54,416 nt of DNA, from positions 1-54,416 of the forward strand of contig NZ_AECZ01000026.1 of the NCBI RefSeq assembly GCF_000179555.1, given 5' to 3'. The notes below the pieces were generated by a model. It did not search any database. It worked only from the letters and a program-made list of their open reading frames with translations, and was not told where the DNA came from. Of this stretch, positions 32,394 to 46,436 are shown piece after piece (the stretch's first letter is position 1; each line of letters begins with the position of its first letter). The translations under genes were made by a program, and so were the position numbers. This DNA is from Solidesulfovibrio fructosivorans JJ]. Lineage in GTDB: Bacteria > Desulfobacterota > Desulfovibrionia > Desulfovibrionales > Desulfovibrionaceae.

Positions 32394-35054
32394 TCAGTGC
32401 GCGGCGCACAAATCGTCGGCCAGCCGGTGCAACAGCGCGGCCTTGATCTCCGCCGCCTGCTCCGGGTCCTCCACCCGCCTGCCGTCGGGACCGCGCACGT
32501 AAAACACGTCGCGCACCCGGCCGGCCGGGGTCACCACCTTGGCCAGATGCGTCTCCAGGCGCAGCTCGTAAAGCGTGTGGGCGATGTCGTAGAGGAGGCC
32601 CACCCGGTCGTCGCAGGTCACCTCCAACACGGTGTAGAGGTCCGAGGCCCGGTCGTCGAGCACCACCTCGGGCGGGGTCCGGGGGCAATTGGCCGCCGCC
32701 GGCGCGCACAAAAACGATTCCCGCTTTTTCGCCAGCCGGTAGGCGAGAAAAAGCTTGCCCGAAAACGCATAGCGCACGGCCCGGGCGACCCGGGCGAAGA
32801 CCTCGTCGGCATAGAGCACATCCGGCGGATTGGCGGTGCGAAGCGACAAGATCGTCACCCCGCCCTCCCACACGAAAACGTCGGCGTCGCGGATGGACAG
32901 GTCGTAGAGGGCCAGCGCCCCGCAGACCGTGGCGAAAAGGGCGCGCACGCCCCGGGCCGCAACGGTCAGGCGAAAGCCGTCGCCCTCGGGCAAGGCCTCG
33001 TGGCGCAACACGGCCACGTCCCGGCCCCGGCGGGCCGAGCGGGCGCTCGGGCACATGCGCCTGTCCTCGACCTCGGCCGCGTCCAGCTCTTTGAGCAAGG
33101 CCAGATGGACCAGGATGGTTTCAGGCGATTCCACCACCAGGTAGCGCGGCGGCATGGCCAAAAGCGCCCGCTCCAAGGCCTCGGGCTCCATGCCCTCGCC
33201 GGCCAGCTCGCGCACGCGCTCCCGCGTCGCCAGCATGATTCTGGCGTCGCCGGCGTCGAAGATCCGCCCCTGCTCGATGGCGGCGCGGACCTTGTCGTAG
33301 AGTTCGAAGATGAGCGATTCCTTCCAGCCGGTCCAGGCCTGGGGCCCGGTGGCCTGACCGTCGCAGCGGGCGATGAGCGTCAGCATGTCGAGGGTTTCCA
33401 CCGTGGCCACCCGGGCCGCCACTCCGGCCACCACGTCCCGGTCGGCCAGGTCGCGGCCGGTCGCCGTTTCCGGCAACAGCAGGTGCTCGCGCACGAGTCC
33501 GGCCACGGCATGGCGCACCTCCAGCGGCGCGGCCAGCCGGGCCAGCATGGCCTCGGCCAGCTGCGCCCCCTTTTCCGCGTGCCCCCCGCCAAGCCCCTTG
33601 CCCACGTCGTGGAGCAAAAGTCCCCAGAAAACCAGCTCCGGCCGGGGCAGGCCGGCCAGAAGCGCCTTGTAGCGCGAGGGCTCCCCGGCCCGGATGCCGG
33701 CCAGGAGCCGCACCGCCTCCAGGGTGTGCCGGCCCACGGGGTGCACGTGGTAGATGTCGAAGGCGACGATGTCCTCGACCCGGGCGAATTCCGGCAAGGC
33801 GGCCCGCAACAGCCCGGTGGCCATGACCGCGTCCATGGCCGCGCCGGTGGCGTCGGCCGCCATGACCGCGCCGAGGCCGTCGTAGAGCCGCCGCCCGGTG
33901 CGCGGGGACACACCGGCCAACCGGGCATAGGCCGAAGCAATGTCCCGCATCCGGCGAAGCGTCTCGTGGGACGGCGCCCGGCCCGTCCGGGCGCAGGCCA
34001 GAAGCAGGTCGAAAAGCCCCTCCATGGCCGCCTCTTCGGAGAGTCCCGGCGCGAAGCGCAGCCCCTCCGGGGCGAACTCCACGCCGCCCCCCAGGGCCTT
34101 GGCCGGCGCGCCGAGATCGAGCGCCCCGAGAGAGCCGGCCAGAAGCGGCCAGGCGGAAAGGCGCAAGGCCTTGATGTCGGCCATGCGGCGCAACAACCGG
34201 GCCAGGAACCGTTCCACCCCGGCCCGGTCGCCGCGCGGTCCAAAGCCCATAGCCTCGGCCACGCGCTCCTGAAACTCGAAATAGAGCTTGTCGTTTTTGC
34301 GGCCGCACAGGCGGTGCAGGTGCATCCGGGCGGTCAGGACGAAACGGAAATCCTCGGCAAGGGCGGCCAGTTCCGGGGCGAGGAGTACGGCATCGCGCTC
34401 GCGCCCGGCGTCCAGGGCCAGTAGCCAGCGCACCTGATGGGCGTCGCGAAGCCCGCCAAGGCCGTTTTTGAGGTTGGGCTCGAGCATGGCCCCGGCATCG
34501 CCGTAGGAGGCCTTGCGCTCCTTGTTGCCCGCATCCAGCCACAAGGCGAAATCGGCGGATCGGGCCGGAAACACGTCGGCGGCCAGCCGGGCGGCCAGCC
34601 CCTCGTGCACGCCGGGGTCGCCGGCAAGAAACCGGGCGTCGAGCAGCGAGGCCAGCACCTGATGGTCCGTACGGGCAAGCGTCAGACACTGGTCCAAGGT
34701 GCGCACGCCATGGCCCAGGTCCACGCCCAGGTCCCACAGCGGGAAAAAGAGGAACCGCGCCAGTTCCGGCGCGTCGGCCGGGCATTCGCCGCCGAAGACC
34801 ACCAGGACGTCGATGTCCGAGGCCGGGCACAGCTCACGCCGGCCGTAACCGCCCACGGCCACCAGGGCAAAGGCCGCCCGTTCGCCCGAGGACGCCTCGT
34901 ATTCGGCCAGACGTTCGCGAAAATAACGGTCGAAGACGTCGGCCAGAGCGGCGACGTAGGACACGTCCACCTGGCCGTCGGCCAGGGCCGTATCCAGAAG
35001 GGCCTTGCCTTCGACGAGCAGGGCCGCGCTCGGCGGCTTTTCTTGTAGGGACAT
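32394..35054 (-). CDS. glnD: Bifunctional PII uridylyltransferase/uridylyl-removing enzyme
   Basis: An 886-residue GlnD. The nucleotidyltransferase motif GGYGRRELCPASDIDVLV is near 70-87. The HD hydrolase domain carries LLHDVGKGLGGGHAEKG. Two ACT domains close the protein (RDADVFVWEGG; VLEVTCDDRVGLLYDIAHTL). It adds UMP to PII when glutamine is low and removes it when glutamine is high. The start at 35054 follows GGAA about 6 nt upstream; a GTG seven codons earlier is possible. It lies downstream of amt-glnK on the same strand, with repeat B5 between them, so transcription is probably separate. Confidence 0.93.
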   Translation of the reverse strand: MSLQEKPPSAALLVEGKALLDTALADGQVDVSYVAALADVFDRYFRERLAEYEASSGERAAFALVAVGGYGRRELCPASDIDVLVVFGGECPADAPELARFLFFPLWDLGVDLGHGVRTLDQCLTLARTDHQVLASLLDARFLAGDPGVHEGLAARLAADVFPARSADFALWLDAGNKERKASYGDAGAMLEPNLKNGLGGLRDAHQVRWLLALDAGRERDAVLLAPELAALAEDFRFVLTARMHLHRLCGRKNDKLYFEFQERVAEAMGFGPRGDRAGVERFLARLLRRMADIKALRLSAWPLLAGSLGALDLGAPAKALGGGVEFAPEGLRFAPGLSEEAAMEGLFDLLLACARTGRAPSHETLRRMRDIASAYARLAGVSPRTGRRLYDGLGAVMAADATGAAMDAVMATGLLRAALPEFARVEDIVAFDIYHVHPVGRHTLEAVRLLAGIRAGEPSRYKALLAGLPRPELVFWGLLLHDVGKGLGGGHAEKGAQLAEAMLARLAAPLEVRHAVAGLVREHLLLPETATGRDLADRDVVAGVAARVATVETLDMLTLIARCDGQATGPQAWTGWKESLIFELYDKVRAAIEQGRIFDAGDARIMLATRERVRELAGEGMEPEALERALLAMPPRYLVVESPETILVHLALLKELDAAEVEDRRMCPSARSARRGRDVAVLRHEALPEGDGFRLTVAARGVRALFATVCGALALYDLSIRDADVFVWEGGVTILSLRTANPPDVLYADEVFARVARAVRYAFSGKLFLAYRLAKKRESFLCAPAAANCPRTPPEVVLDDRASDLYTVLEVTCDDRVGLLYDIAHTLYELRLETHLAKVVTPAGRVRDVFYVRGPDGRRVEDPEQAAEIKAALLHRLADDLCAAH

Positions 35055-35160
35055 GCATGGTTCCGGGGAGATCACGCGCGAAGACGGGGAAACCTTGGCA
35101 ACCTCTTCATCGTTTTCCTTACCGATGAGGCAATATTCTTCCTTTCCCCAACACCTTTAG

Positions 35161-35225
35161 AAAATTTAGGAAAGGGAGAGCGCGAGAGGGGACAACCCTT
35201 TTTCAAAGGGTTTCCCCTCTCGCAC
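35161..35225. repeat. Intergenic hairpin repeat, family B copy 5
   Basis: AAAATTTAGGAAAGGGAGAG leads into GCGAGAGGGGACAACCCTTT, closed by AAAGGGTTTCCCCTCTCGC. This copy is complete and closest to the family consensus. It lies 15 nt after the glnK stop and probably ends the amt-glnK transcript. Confidence 0.85.
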
Positions 35226-35240
35226 TTCTTCCTCTTTTCC

Positions 35241-36813
<1,573 letters not shown>

Positions 36814-37082
36814 GGTTTTCCCCCTCTCATAACGTTTTTGTGTACCAAACCCCAGACGACGCCGTGTCTCCATCCGCCCCGGGGCAGGCAGGCCGGACCT
36901 TTCTCCACATGAGTCCGGCGCGCTCCGAAGGCGGCACGACGTGAGTCTCCCTAGTTTGAAGTTGACATTTTTGCAACTCCCAAAAAGCCCCACCCCGGCC
37001 GCGCGGATATTGCCGCGCCCCTGGCAAGGCGCGGCCGAATGGTCTAAGCTTCCACCATAATCAGCTGTCCGCGGAGACCGCC

Positions 37083-38576
37083 ATGGCCGAGACCACCACT
37101 GCCACGATCCTGATCGTCGAGGATGACCCCGACGTGCGGCAAGCCGTGAGCCTTTGGCTGACGGCCTCGGGCTACGCCGTCGCCACCGCCGACGACGGGC
37201 GGACCGGGCTTGCCGCCATCCGCGAACACAAACCCGACGCCGTGCTGCTCGACCTGCGCCTGCCCGGCCTGGACGGGTTCGACGTGCTCAAGGCCCTGGC
37301 CCGGGAAGGCGGCAAGCCGCCGCCGGTCATCGTCATCTCCGGCCAGGACGAAATCCAGGGCGTGATCCAGGCCTTTCGCCTCGGCGCGGCGGATTATCTG
37401 CAAAAACCCATCGTCAGCTTCGACCTGCTCGGCCATGCCCTGGAAGCCGTGCTCGAGCGGCAGCACCTGTCCCGGGCCGTACGTCTGGCCGAGACCCGCT
37501 ATTTCAATCTGGTGCAAAACCTGCCGCTTCTGGTCTTCGTCCTGGAAGCGGACCTGCGCGTGGCTTTCATTAACAAATTTTGCCGCACGTTGCTCGGTTT
37601 TTCTCGAGGCGAGGCACTGAGCGAACGGGATTGGTTCGTGACGCGCCTGCACCCGGACGACCGGGAACGCGTGGTCCAAAGCCTCACCCGGGACTTCCCG
37701 GCCCGGGGCCGCGCCCGCACCGAGGAATGCCGGTTCATCCACAAAAACGGGGCCACGGTCCACGCGCTGCTGCGGGCCATCCCCTCGACCCGGCCCAACC
37801 ACGACGATGCCGCAACCATGATCGAGGGCATCGTGGTGGACATCACCGACCGGGTGGAACTGGAACGCTTCGTGGTCCAGGAGGAAAAGCTCAAGACCCT
37901 GGGCGCGATCTCGGCGGAAGTGGCCCACGAGATCCGAAACCCGCTTTTTTCCATCGCCGGCTTCGCCCATCGCCTGCAAGCCCGGATGCCGGACAACCGC
38001 GAGGCGGGCATCATCCTGGCCGAAGCCAGACGCCTCGAGGATATCCTGGACCGGATAAGCACCTACCTGCACCCCGTCGATCTGCGCCCGCGGCTTTGCT
38101 CGCTCGGGGCCATCGCGTCCGCCGTGGTGGAGTTCCTGGCTCCGGAATTTTCCGCCCGGGGCCTCGCCGCCGATACCAAGCTCGCCCCCGGGCTGCCCGA
38201 TCTCCAGCTCGACCCGGAACTGCTCACCCAGGTGGTCACGAGCCTCGTGCGCTACGCCTCCAAACGCCTGCCCCAGGGCGGCCGGGTGTCCCTCGCCACC
38301 TCGCGCCACGCCCGGTTCATCCACCTCGACGTGACCTTCGCCACAACCATGCCGGTGGACGATCCGGAACTGCTCTTCCTGCCCTTCGAGGAAGGCGAGG
38401 AGCGCCTCGGGCTGCCGCTGGCCTACCGCATCGTCAAGAACATGGGCGGTTCGCTCACCTTCTTCCAGCTTGGCGGCGAGGCGACCTTCACCGTGCAACT
38501 GCCCCTCGGCGCGCCCTACGACCAGGCGCCGGATTTGGATGAAGAGGAGGATGAGACCGGGGGGGAACCTTTTTGA
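37083..38576 (+). CDS. REC-PAS-histidine kinase-like protein with degenerate ATPase
   Basis: A 497-residue protein. An N-terminal receiver (LIVEDDP; LLDLRLPGLDG; KPI) occupies about 8-125. A PAS domain follows at about 140-260, then a HisKA-like helix AEVAHEIRNPLFSIAG. The ATP-binding domain is eroded: the N-box reads TSLVRYASKRL without the metal-binding Asn, and the G1 motif DxGxG is absent, though a G2-like RLGLPLAYRIV and GGEATFTVQLP remain. It may be a pseudokinase acting as a phosphatase or scaffold. It is divergent from amt-glnK. The last four codons and TGA stop come from repeat A5. Confidence 0.83.
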   Translation: MAETTTATILIVEDDPDVRQAVSLWLTASGYAVATADDGRTGLAAIREHKPDAVLLDLRLPGLDGFDVLKALAREGGKPPPVIVISGQDEIQGVIQAFRLGAADYLQKPIVSFDLLGHALEAVLERQHLSRAVRLAETRYFNLVQNLPLLVFVLEADLRVAFINKFCRTLLGFSRGEALSERDWFVTRLHPDDRERVVQSLTRDFPARGRARTEECRFIHKNGATVHALLRAIPSTRPNHDDAATMIEGIVVDITDRVELERFVVQEEKLKTLGAISAEVAHEIRNPLFSIAGFAHRLQARMPDNREAGIILAEARRLEDILDRISTYLHPVDLRPRLCSLGAIASAVVEFLAPEFSARGLAADTKLAPGLPDLQLDPELLTQVVTSLVRYASKRLPQGGRVSLATSRHARFIHLDVTFATTMPVDDPELLFLPFEEGEERLGLPLAYRIVKNMGGSLTFFQLGGEATFTVQLPLGAPYDQAPDLDEEEDETGGEPF

Positions 38577-38617
38577 AAAAAGGTTCCCCCCCCGGACCCC
38601 CTCTCCAAAAACTTTTA
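38558..38617. repeat. Intergenic hairpin repeat, family A copy 5
   Basis: GGGGGGAACCTTTTT pairs with AAAAAGGTTCCCCCC, followed by GGACCCCCTCTCCAAAAACT. The TGA stop of the upstream pseudokinase is the loop of this hairpin. The B6 copy follows 39 nt later, the reverse complement of the B-A arrangement seen elsewhere. Confidence 0.8.
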
Positions 38618-38656
38618 ACGGTGATAATACGTTCTACCTATCGCATCCCCTTATTA

Positions 38657-38720
38657 TAAAATTTTGGAAAGGGAGAGCGCGAGAGGGGACAACCCTTTTT
38701 AAAGGGTTTCCCCTCTCGCA
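38657..38720. repeat. Intergenic hairpin repeat, family B copy 6
   Basis: TATAAAATTTTGGAAAGGGA leads into GCGAGAGGGGACAACCCTTT, closed by AAAGGGTTTCCCCTCTCGC. It lies 30 nt before the FkbM gene. Confidence 0.85.
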
Positions 38721-38750
38721 CTGTCTTTCTTCCCAAAGGAATGCCCATTC

Positions 38751-39389
38751 ATGCGGGAGAGCTGGATCGATCGTCTTTTGGAGCTGGCGTTGCCGGAAGC
38801 CCCTGTCATTGTCGACGGCGGGGCCAACAAGGGCAATGTCGTGGAGCGGCTGCTTACGGCCCTGCCCCGGGCGCGCGTGTTGGCCGTGGAGCCCCAGCCG
38901 CGTCTGGCGCGCAAGCTGGCCAAGCGCTTTGCCGGCGACGCCCGGGTGACGGTCCGGGCCGTGGCTCTCGGCGATGCGGCGCAGACGCGCACCCTTTCGG
39001 TCATGAACCGCCCCACGCTGTCCTCGCTCCTCCCGCCCACGGGAATCCGCGACAAATATGCCGACCAGACGCTCACGGTGACGGAGACGGTGGACGTGCC
39101 GGTGGCGCGGCTCGACGCCGTGGCCGCGGCCGCCGACGTCATCAAGCTGGACTTGCAGGGCTACGAGTTGCCGGCGCTTCGCGGGGCGACCGGACTTTTG
39201 CCGGGCGTGTCGGTGGTGGTGGCCGAGACGGCGCTGGTGCCGCTCTACGCCGGACAGGCGCTTTTGCCCGAACTTGAGGCTTTCCTGACGGAATACGGAT
39301 TCGCCTGCGACGGGCTCTACGATTTCGCGCGGGACGCGGACGGCCGGATCGTGTCCGGGGATGCGGTCTTCGTCAAACGGAAGGCGTGA
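38751..39389 (+). CDS. FkbM-family methyltransferase
   Basis: A 212-residue SAM-dependent methyltransferase of the FkbM family. The SAM-binding motif is VIVDGGANKGNVVERLL, and the later signature is DVIKLDLQGYELPALRGA, typical of the group. Such enzymes methylate hydroxyls on polysaccharides or secondary metabolites. The ribosome site AAGGA lies 10 nt upstream. The gene overlaps the convergent glycosyltransferase gene by 17 nt at their 3' ends. Together with the glycosyltransferases to the right, a polysaccharide modification role is likely. Confidence 0.88.
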   Translation: MRESWIDRLLELALPEAPVIVDGGANKGNVVERLLTALPRARVLAVEPQPRLARKLAKRFAGDARVTVRAVALGDAAQTRTLSVMNRPTLSSLLPPTGIRDKYADQTLTVTETVDVPVARLDAVAAAADVIKLDLQGYELPALRGATGLLPGVSVVVAETALVPLYAGQALLPELEAFLTEYGFACDGLYDFARDADGRIVSGDAVFVKRKA

Positions 39390-40530
39390 CCAGCAACGCG
39401 GCCGTGCGCCGCGCGCCGTCGAGATCGACAGCGGCCCGGGGCGGCCGGGGCGCGTCCAGAGCGGCGACGATCCGGTCGGCCAGACGGTCCGGGACGAGAT
39501 CCTCCGGCGCAACCAAGCCCAAAAGACCCATTTCCTCCAGGCGGCCGGCCCGCAGACGCTGCTCGCGATTCTGGTCGAAGGGGTACACCAACGCCCGGGC
39601 GCGGGCGGCCAGAAGCGCCATGACCGTGTTGTACCCGGCCAGACTCACCGAGACATCGGCAATCTTCAAAATGTCGGCAAAATTGTCGGCAAAACGCGCC
39701 ACTCCGGCGTCCGGCAGGCTCGCCGCCGCGTCCCCGAGCGCCCGGTACGCGTCGTCCGGGCAATACGGCCCGGCAAAGACCCGCACCGCCAATTCCGTAA
39801 GACGCGCCCGCTCGCGGCAGGCGGCCAGGGTGGCGGCCAAAAGCTCGGAGCCGACCTTGCCCCCTCCCGCGCTTGCGACCAAAAGCCCCTTCCCCTTTTT
39901 CACGCCAAGCGCCCGGCGCACGGCCCCCCCGTCGACGGCCGCCTGCGGCGCGGGAGCCACGTAGCCCGTGTAGGCCACGGGCACGGGAATATCCGCGGCC
40001 CGGGAAAACGTGGCCGACAGCGGAAAAAGCGCCGGGTCGCCATGGACGCACACCGCGTCGAAAAAGCGCTCCAACCGGTCCAGGACCCGGGCCTCGTAGC
40101 CGGCCTGGTCCTTTTTCTCGACCAAAATGTCGCGCACGCCGCAAACGACCCGGCAGGGGCCGTACGCGCCGGCACGGATGGCGGCCAGGGCGGGCACGAG
40201 CTCGAATTCGAAGGCCTTGCGGCCAAAAGGATAGAGTTCGACGAAAAAGACGTCCGGTGCAAAGGCGGTCAGGGCATCGAGCAGCATGGCGGCCCGGGTC
40301 TTCTTGGCCGTTTCCAAAGCCTCCCCGTCCAGGGACAGCGCGGAAAATTCCTCGTCCATGGACAGGGCCGGCAGCCGCACGACGGCAACGTCCTGCGGCA
40401 GGCCGACCGGGGCGTCGGGCCCGCCGAGGATGCACAGCCGCTCATGCCCTTCCAGGGCGGCGACGATCTCCAGGGTGCGCATGAGATGCCCCATGCCGAG
40501 CACATGCTGGCAGTACAGGGCGATTTTCAC
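39373..40530 (-). CDS. Glycosyltransferase, MurG-like (GT28) fold
   Basis: A 385-residue protein beginning VKIALYCQHVLGMGHLMRTL, the start typical of MurG/GT28-like transferases. It has a Gly-rich nucleotide-sugar region near VASAGGGKVGSELL and a late SLAGYNTVMALLAARARALV, which matches the donor-binding helix of GT-B enzymes. The start is GTG at 40530, overlapping the previous gene's TGA by 4 nt (GTGA), so it is coupled to the histidine phosphatase gene. It overlaps FkbM tail to tail by 17 nt. Acceptor is unknown. Confidence 0.83.
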   Translation of the reverse strand: MKIALYCQHVLGMGHLMRTLEIVAALEGHERLCILGGPDAPVGLPQDVAVVRLPALSMDEEFSALSLDGEALETAKKTRAAMLLDALTAFAPDVFFVELYPFGRKAFEFELVPALAAIRAGAYGPCRVVCGVRDILVEKKDQAGYEARVLDRLERFFDAVCVHGDPALFPLSATFSRAADIPVPVAYTGYVAPAPQAAVDGGAVRRALGVKKGKGLLVASAGGGKVGSELLAATLAACRERARLTELAVRVFAGPYCPDDAYRALGDAAASLPDAGVARFADNFADILKIADVSVSLAGYNTVMALLAARARALVYPFDQNREQRLRAGRLEEMGLLGLVAPEDLVPDRLADRIVAALDAPRPPRAAVDLDGARRTAALLVTPSV

Positions 40531-41150
40531 GCAATGTCCGGGGCGGGGACTTCCTCGGGCGGGACCACGTCCAGGGCGTCGATGGACAGCACGCCGTCCT
40601 GGCAGACCAGGCGCTGCAACCGGGACAGGTCGAACGCCGGCGGTTCGTCCGGCGTATAGTTCCGGCCGAGCAGATGGTACAGGATGGCCTTGATGACGCC
40701 CTGGTGGGTGACGACCAGGACCGCGCGCCCGGCATTGGCCCGGGCGGCGTCGATCAGGGCGTGCTCGGCGCGCTGGCGCACGTCGCTTCGCGACTCGCCG
40801 CCGGGGGGACGGAAATCCCAGCCCGCCGCCTCGGCGGCGCATTTGTCGGCCTCGGGGATGTCGCGCCAGTACTTGCCCATCCAGTCGCCAAAATGCTGTT
40901 CACGCAACCGGCGGTCAAGGGTCACCGGCAGGCGCAGGCGCAGGTTGAAAATGCCGGCCGTGGACTTGGCCCGGCCCAGGTCGCTGACGAGGATGCGGGA
41001 CAGGCCGAGCCCCGAAAGGCGCGGCGCCAGGGCTTCGGCCGCGGCGTGCCCTTCCGGGTGCAATTCGCTGTCCCATTGCCCCTGGATGCGCTTGTCGCGG
41101 TTCCACAGCGTCTCGGCGTGGCGTAAAAGATAAAAGACGGTTCGAGCCAT
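40527..41150 (-). CDS. Histidine phosphatase (phosphoglycerate mutase-like)
   Basis: A 207-residue histidine phosphatase. The catalytic RHG-type motif is LLRHAETLWN with H11, followed by SDLGRAKSTAGI, EQHFGDWMGKYW and the second His in VVTHQGVIKAIL. The family includes alpha-ribazole phosphatase, sugar-phosphate phosphatases and mutases. Its stop is shared with the GTG of the glycosyltransferase gene, suggesting it may supply or clear a sugar phosphate for that enzyme. The start follows GGAGGGGG 7 nt upstream. It lies 65 nt after the large hybrid kinase gene. Confidence 0.87.
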   Translation of the reverse strand: MARTVFYLLRHAETLWNRDKRIQGQWDSELHPEGHAAAEALAPRLSGLGLSRILVSDLGRAKSTAGIFNLRLRLPVTLDRRLREQHFGDWMGKYWRDIPEADKCAAEAAGWDFRPPGGESRSDVRQRAEHALIDAARANAGRAVLVVTHQGVIKAILYHLLGRNYTPDEPPAFDLSRLQRLVCQDGVLSIDALDVVPPEEVPAPDIA

Positions 41151-41215
41151 GGAAACGCCCCCTCCGTGATGCGTTGCGCCCGGTATGCCCCAAAATCCCT
41201 AAGAGCGCACCCCGA

Positions 41216-45190
<3,975 letters not shown>

Positions 45191-45240
45191 GACAGGCTCC
45201 GGCCTTGTCGACGCGCACCGCTTAGGCCGCAAGGCGTATG

Positions 45241-45300
45241 TAAGGAATAATAATTCCTATATAACAAACATTTTATTATATATCATACCATAAATGTTTT
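45241..45300 (-). promoter_or_regulatory. AT-rich promoter region of the CBS-PAS hybrid kinase gene
   Basis: A sharply AT-rich stretch in otherwise GC-rich DNA. On the minus strand it holds a perfect TATAAT (45280-45275) with a poor -35, and a palindrome GGAATAATAATTCC at about 45244-45257. The leader would be about 85 nt. Confidence 0.35.
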
Positions 45301-45320
45301 GATTTCGGCCAGAAGCATTT

Positions 45321-46436
45321 TCAACCCTCGCCGGCCAGCCGGCGCAGCACCCGGGCCATCACGCCGTAATTGCGGTCCCGGTCGTGCTTCTCGCGCACGT
45401 ATGCCTCGGCCGCCTCGCCCATGTCCCGGCGGAGCTGCCTGTCCGTGAGCAGCTCGCACAGGGCCCGGCGATAGGCCGCGTCGTCGCCGGGAGGGGTGAG
45501 CAATCCCGTGCGGCCGTTCGCCACCACTTCCGGCACGCCGCCGTCGGCCAGGGCCACCACCGGCAGCCCGGCGGCCTGGGCCTCCAGGTAGACCATGCCG
45601 AGGGATTCCCGAATGCCGGGAAAAGCGAAGATATCCCCCGCGCCGAAAAGCGCCCCCATGTCCTCCCGGTCGACGCGGCCCAAAAACAGATGGCGGTCGG
45701 GCAGCTCGCGCCGGGCCAGGGCCATCAGCTTGTCCCGCATGACTCCGTCGCCGGCGATCACCAGGAAAAAAGGCGTTCCCTCCCGGGCCAGCTCGCCCAG
45801 GCGCAGAAAAAGATAGACAAGACTCTTGGTCTTCACGTCGTCGCGAAACATGGCCGCAGTGACGATGATCGGCGCGTCGCCCACGTCCCACTCCCGGCGC
45901 AGTTCCCGCCGGGCCTCGGCGTCGAAAGCGAAGGCGTCGGGCCGGATGCCTGGGCGCACATAGGCGAGCCTGTTTTTGGGCAACAGCCGGGCCAGGTTGG
46001 CGTAATCGAGCCGACGGTTGGTGACCACCAGCCGGGCGGCCAGAAGCGCCCGGCGGTTGAGCTCGTAGCCAAGGCGGGTCTTGAGCCTGCGCTGGGTCTT
46101 GGTGGAATAGACGCCCTGGAAAACGACGTAGGGAATGCCGAGCTCCCGGGCGACGTAGGGGCCGAGGATATCCGGCGACTTGTAGTAGGTGTGGAAAGTG
46201 AGCCAGACCTTGACCCGGGCCAGACTGGCCGCTTCCAGGGCGGCGCGGCGCGCGGCCAGGGCCTTCAACCACAAAAGCGGCCGCGTGGAAAACCAGCGGG
46301 TGCGAAACCGGCTCGGGGTCACGATCGTGATTCCCCCCGCTTCCAGGGCGGCGGCCAGCTCGCGGCCGATGGTCCGATCGCCTGAGGGATCGGGATGATC
46401 CAGGGGCTTGAAGGGCGCGTACAGGGCGACGTTCAC
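45321..46436 (-). CDS. Glycosyltransferase family 4
   Basis: A 371-residue GT-B fold glycosyltransferase. The N-terminus VALYAPFKPLDHPDPSGDRT is a typical acceptor-side start. The C-terminal donor-binding part contains GRVDREDMGALFGAGDIFAF and ESLGMVYLEAQAAGLPVVAL, the GT4 EX7E-like region. The start is GTG and overlaps the upstream glycosyltransferase's stop by 4 nt (GTGA), so both are made together. Donor and acceptor are unknown; surface polysaccharide synthesis is the likely context. Confidence 0.9.
   Translation of the reverse strand: MNVALYAPFKPLDHPDPSGDRTIGRELAAALEAGGITIVTPSRFRTRWFSTRPLLWLKALAARRAALEAASLARVKVWLTFHTYYKSPDILGPYVARELGIPYVVFQGVYSTKTQRRLKTRLGYELNRRALLAARLVVTNRRLDYANLARLLPKNRLAYVRPGIRPDAFAFDAEARRELRREWDVGDAPIIVTAAMFRDDVKTKSLVYLFLRLGELAREGTPFFLVIAGDGVMRDKLMALARRELPDRHLFLGRVDREDMGALFGAGDIFAFPGIRESLGMVYLEAQAAGLPVVALADGGVPEVVANGRTGLLTPPGDDAAYRRALCELLTDRQLRRDMGEAAEAYVREKHDRDRNYGVMARVLRRLAGEG

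Noticed and set aside
36814-37082. Sigma-54 promoter upstream of amt
   Set aside because: No GG-N10-GC pair in the right frame. TTGCAA-N17-TAGGGA is too poor for a sigma-70 call, so no promoter was annotated.
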